In this document: positions 63,736 through 64,000 of the stretch, piece after piece
Layout: the number at the start of each line of letters is the position of its first letter
Numbering within the stretch: position 1 is the first letter of the stretch
Origin: CAWGXG01 sp963826505
GTDB taxonomy: Bacteria > Chloroflexota > Anaerolineae > Aggregatilineales > Aggregatilineaceae
NCBI GenBank assembly: GCA_963826505.1
Contig: CAWGXG010000008.1
Span: forward strand, 744,001 to 808,000
Length of the DNA: 64,000 nucleotides
Reading direction: 5' to 3'
Notes under the pieces: generated by a model
What the model was told of the DNA's origin: nothing
What the model saw: the letters and a program-made list of their open reading frames with translations, nothing else
Database searches by the model: none
Made by a program: the position numbers and the translations under genes

Positions 63736-64000
63736 ATGACCAAACTGGACCCTGTGGAAACTCTCCGAAAAGCTTTCTCCGAAGCTGTCGAGGATGTCCA
63801 AGAATTTCGTGGCGAATTGACGATTGTGGTGGCTGGCGAGCAGATTGCTGATATCACACGTTACTGCCGCGATACTGATGGTTTGCAGTACAATTTCCTC
63901 TCCGATGTGGCGGGGGTAGATTATTATCCTCAGGAACCACGATTCGGGATTGCCTACCACCTCTATTCTATGATTCACAATCGCGCCTTGAGACTCAAAG
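63736..64000 (+). CDS. nuoC: NADH-quinone oxidoreductase subunit C, 5' part
   Basis: The first 88 residues are in the window and the gene runs off the end. Family pattern: LTIVVAGEQIADITRYCRD, LQYNFLSDVAGVDYYPQEPR and FGIAYHLYSM. ATG 63736 lies 52 bases after nuoB; GGTGGATG upstream is a weak ribosome site. It could continue as NuoC or as a NuoCD fusion; this cannot be decided here. Confidence 0.92.
   Translation, partial: MTKLDPVETLRKAFSEAVEDVQEFRGELTIVVAGEQIADITRYCRDTDGLQYNFLSDVAGVDYYPQEPRFGIAYHLYSMIHNRALRLK

Overview
The window looks like chromosome of a Chloroflexota bacterium, most likely Anaerolineae-related. The support is the 16S/23S sequence character, GC-rich coding sequence with many GTG/TTG starts, an Elp3-type radical SAM tRNA enzyme, coaD-recG-FakB-FakA gene order, and a soluble Mvh/Hdr-type hydrogenase beside a nuo operon. 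This placement comes from pattern recognition only; no database search was run.

Layout. 1-2.5 kb: 3' end of the housekeeping sigma factor, an FHA-domain membrane protein and moeA. 2.5-7.5 kb: proBA, an SLC13/ArsB-type permease with an unusual N-terminal domain, and a universal stress protein. 7.5-9.5 kb: a molybdopterin oxidoreductase and an arsR-arsM arsenic unit with two matching operators. 9.5-13.2 kb: mutY, a Trm9-like methyltransferase, and a divergent elp3. 13.3-21 kb: DUF4230 protein, LipM/LplA, LCP ligase, GH13 protein, a kinase-fold protein with a degenerate active site, adk, tRNA-Met(CAT) and moaB. 21-32 kb: glnA, fabD, rpmF, a coiled-coil protein, coaD, recG, two DegV/FakB proteins, FakA and Asp23 on the minus strand. 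32-49 kb: rpmB, rpe, ftsK, a response regulator, a TPR protein, two LamG/DUF1080-like proteins, mtaB, HIT, yqeY, pgpH, ybeY, two degenerate or putative glycosidases and a LuxR-type regulator. 50-57.1 kb: hdrC-hdrB-hdrA-mvhD-mvhG-mvhA-protease. 57.1-62.6 kb: a full rrn operon (16S-tRNA-Ile-tRNA-Ala-23S-5S) with two promoters and processing stalks. 62.8-64 kb: start of the nuo (complex I) operon.

How the genes work together. Hydrogen oxidation by MvhAG with MvhD would feed HdrABC, and the same genome carries respiratory complex I. MoeA, MoaB and the sulfite-oxidase-like protein share molybdenum cofactor. FakA with two FakB proteins forms a fatty-acid kinase unit near fabD. Elp3 and the Trm9-like methyltransferase could give successive steps of wobble-uridine modification.

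Six genes, including essential ones (rpmB, glnA), are each broken by exactly one surplus base. This points to systematic sequence error rather than gene decay, so these genes are annotated as single coding sequences with the break noted.
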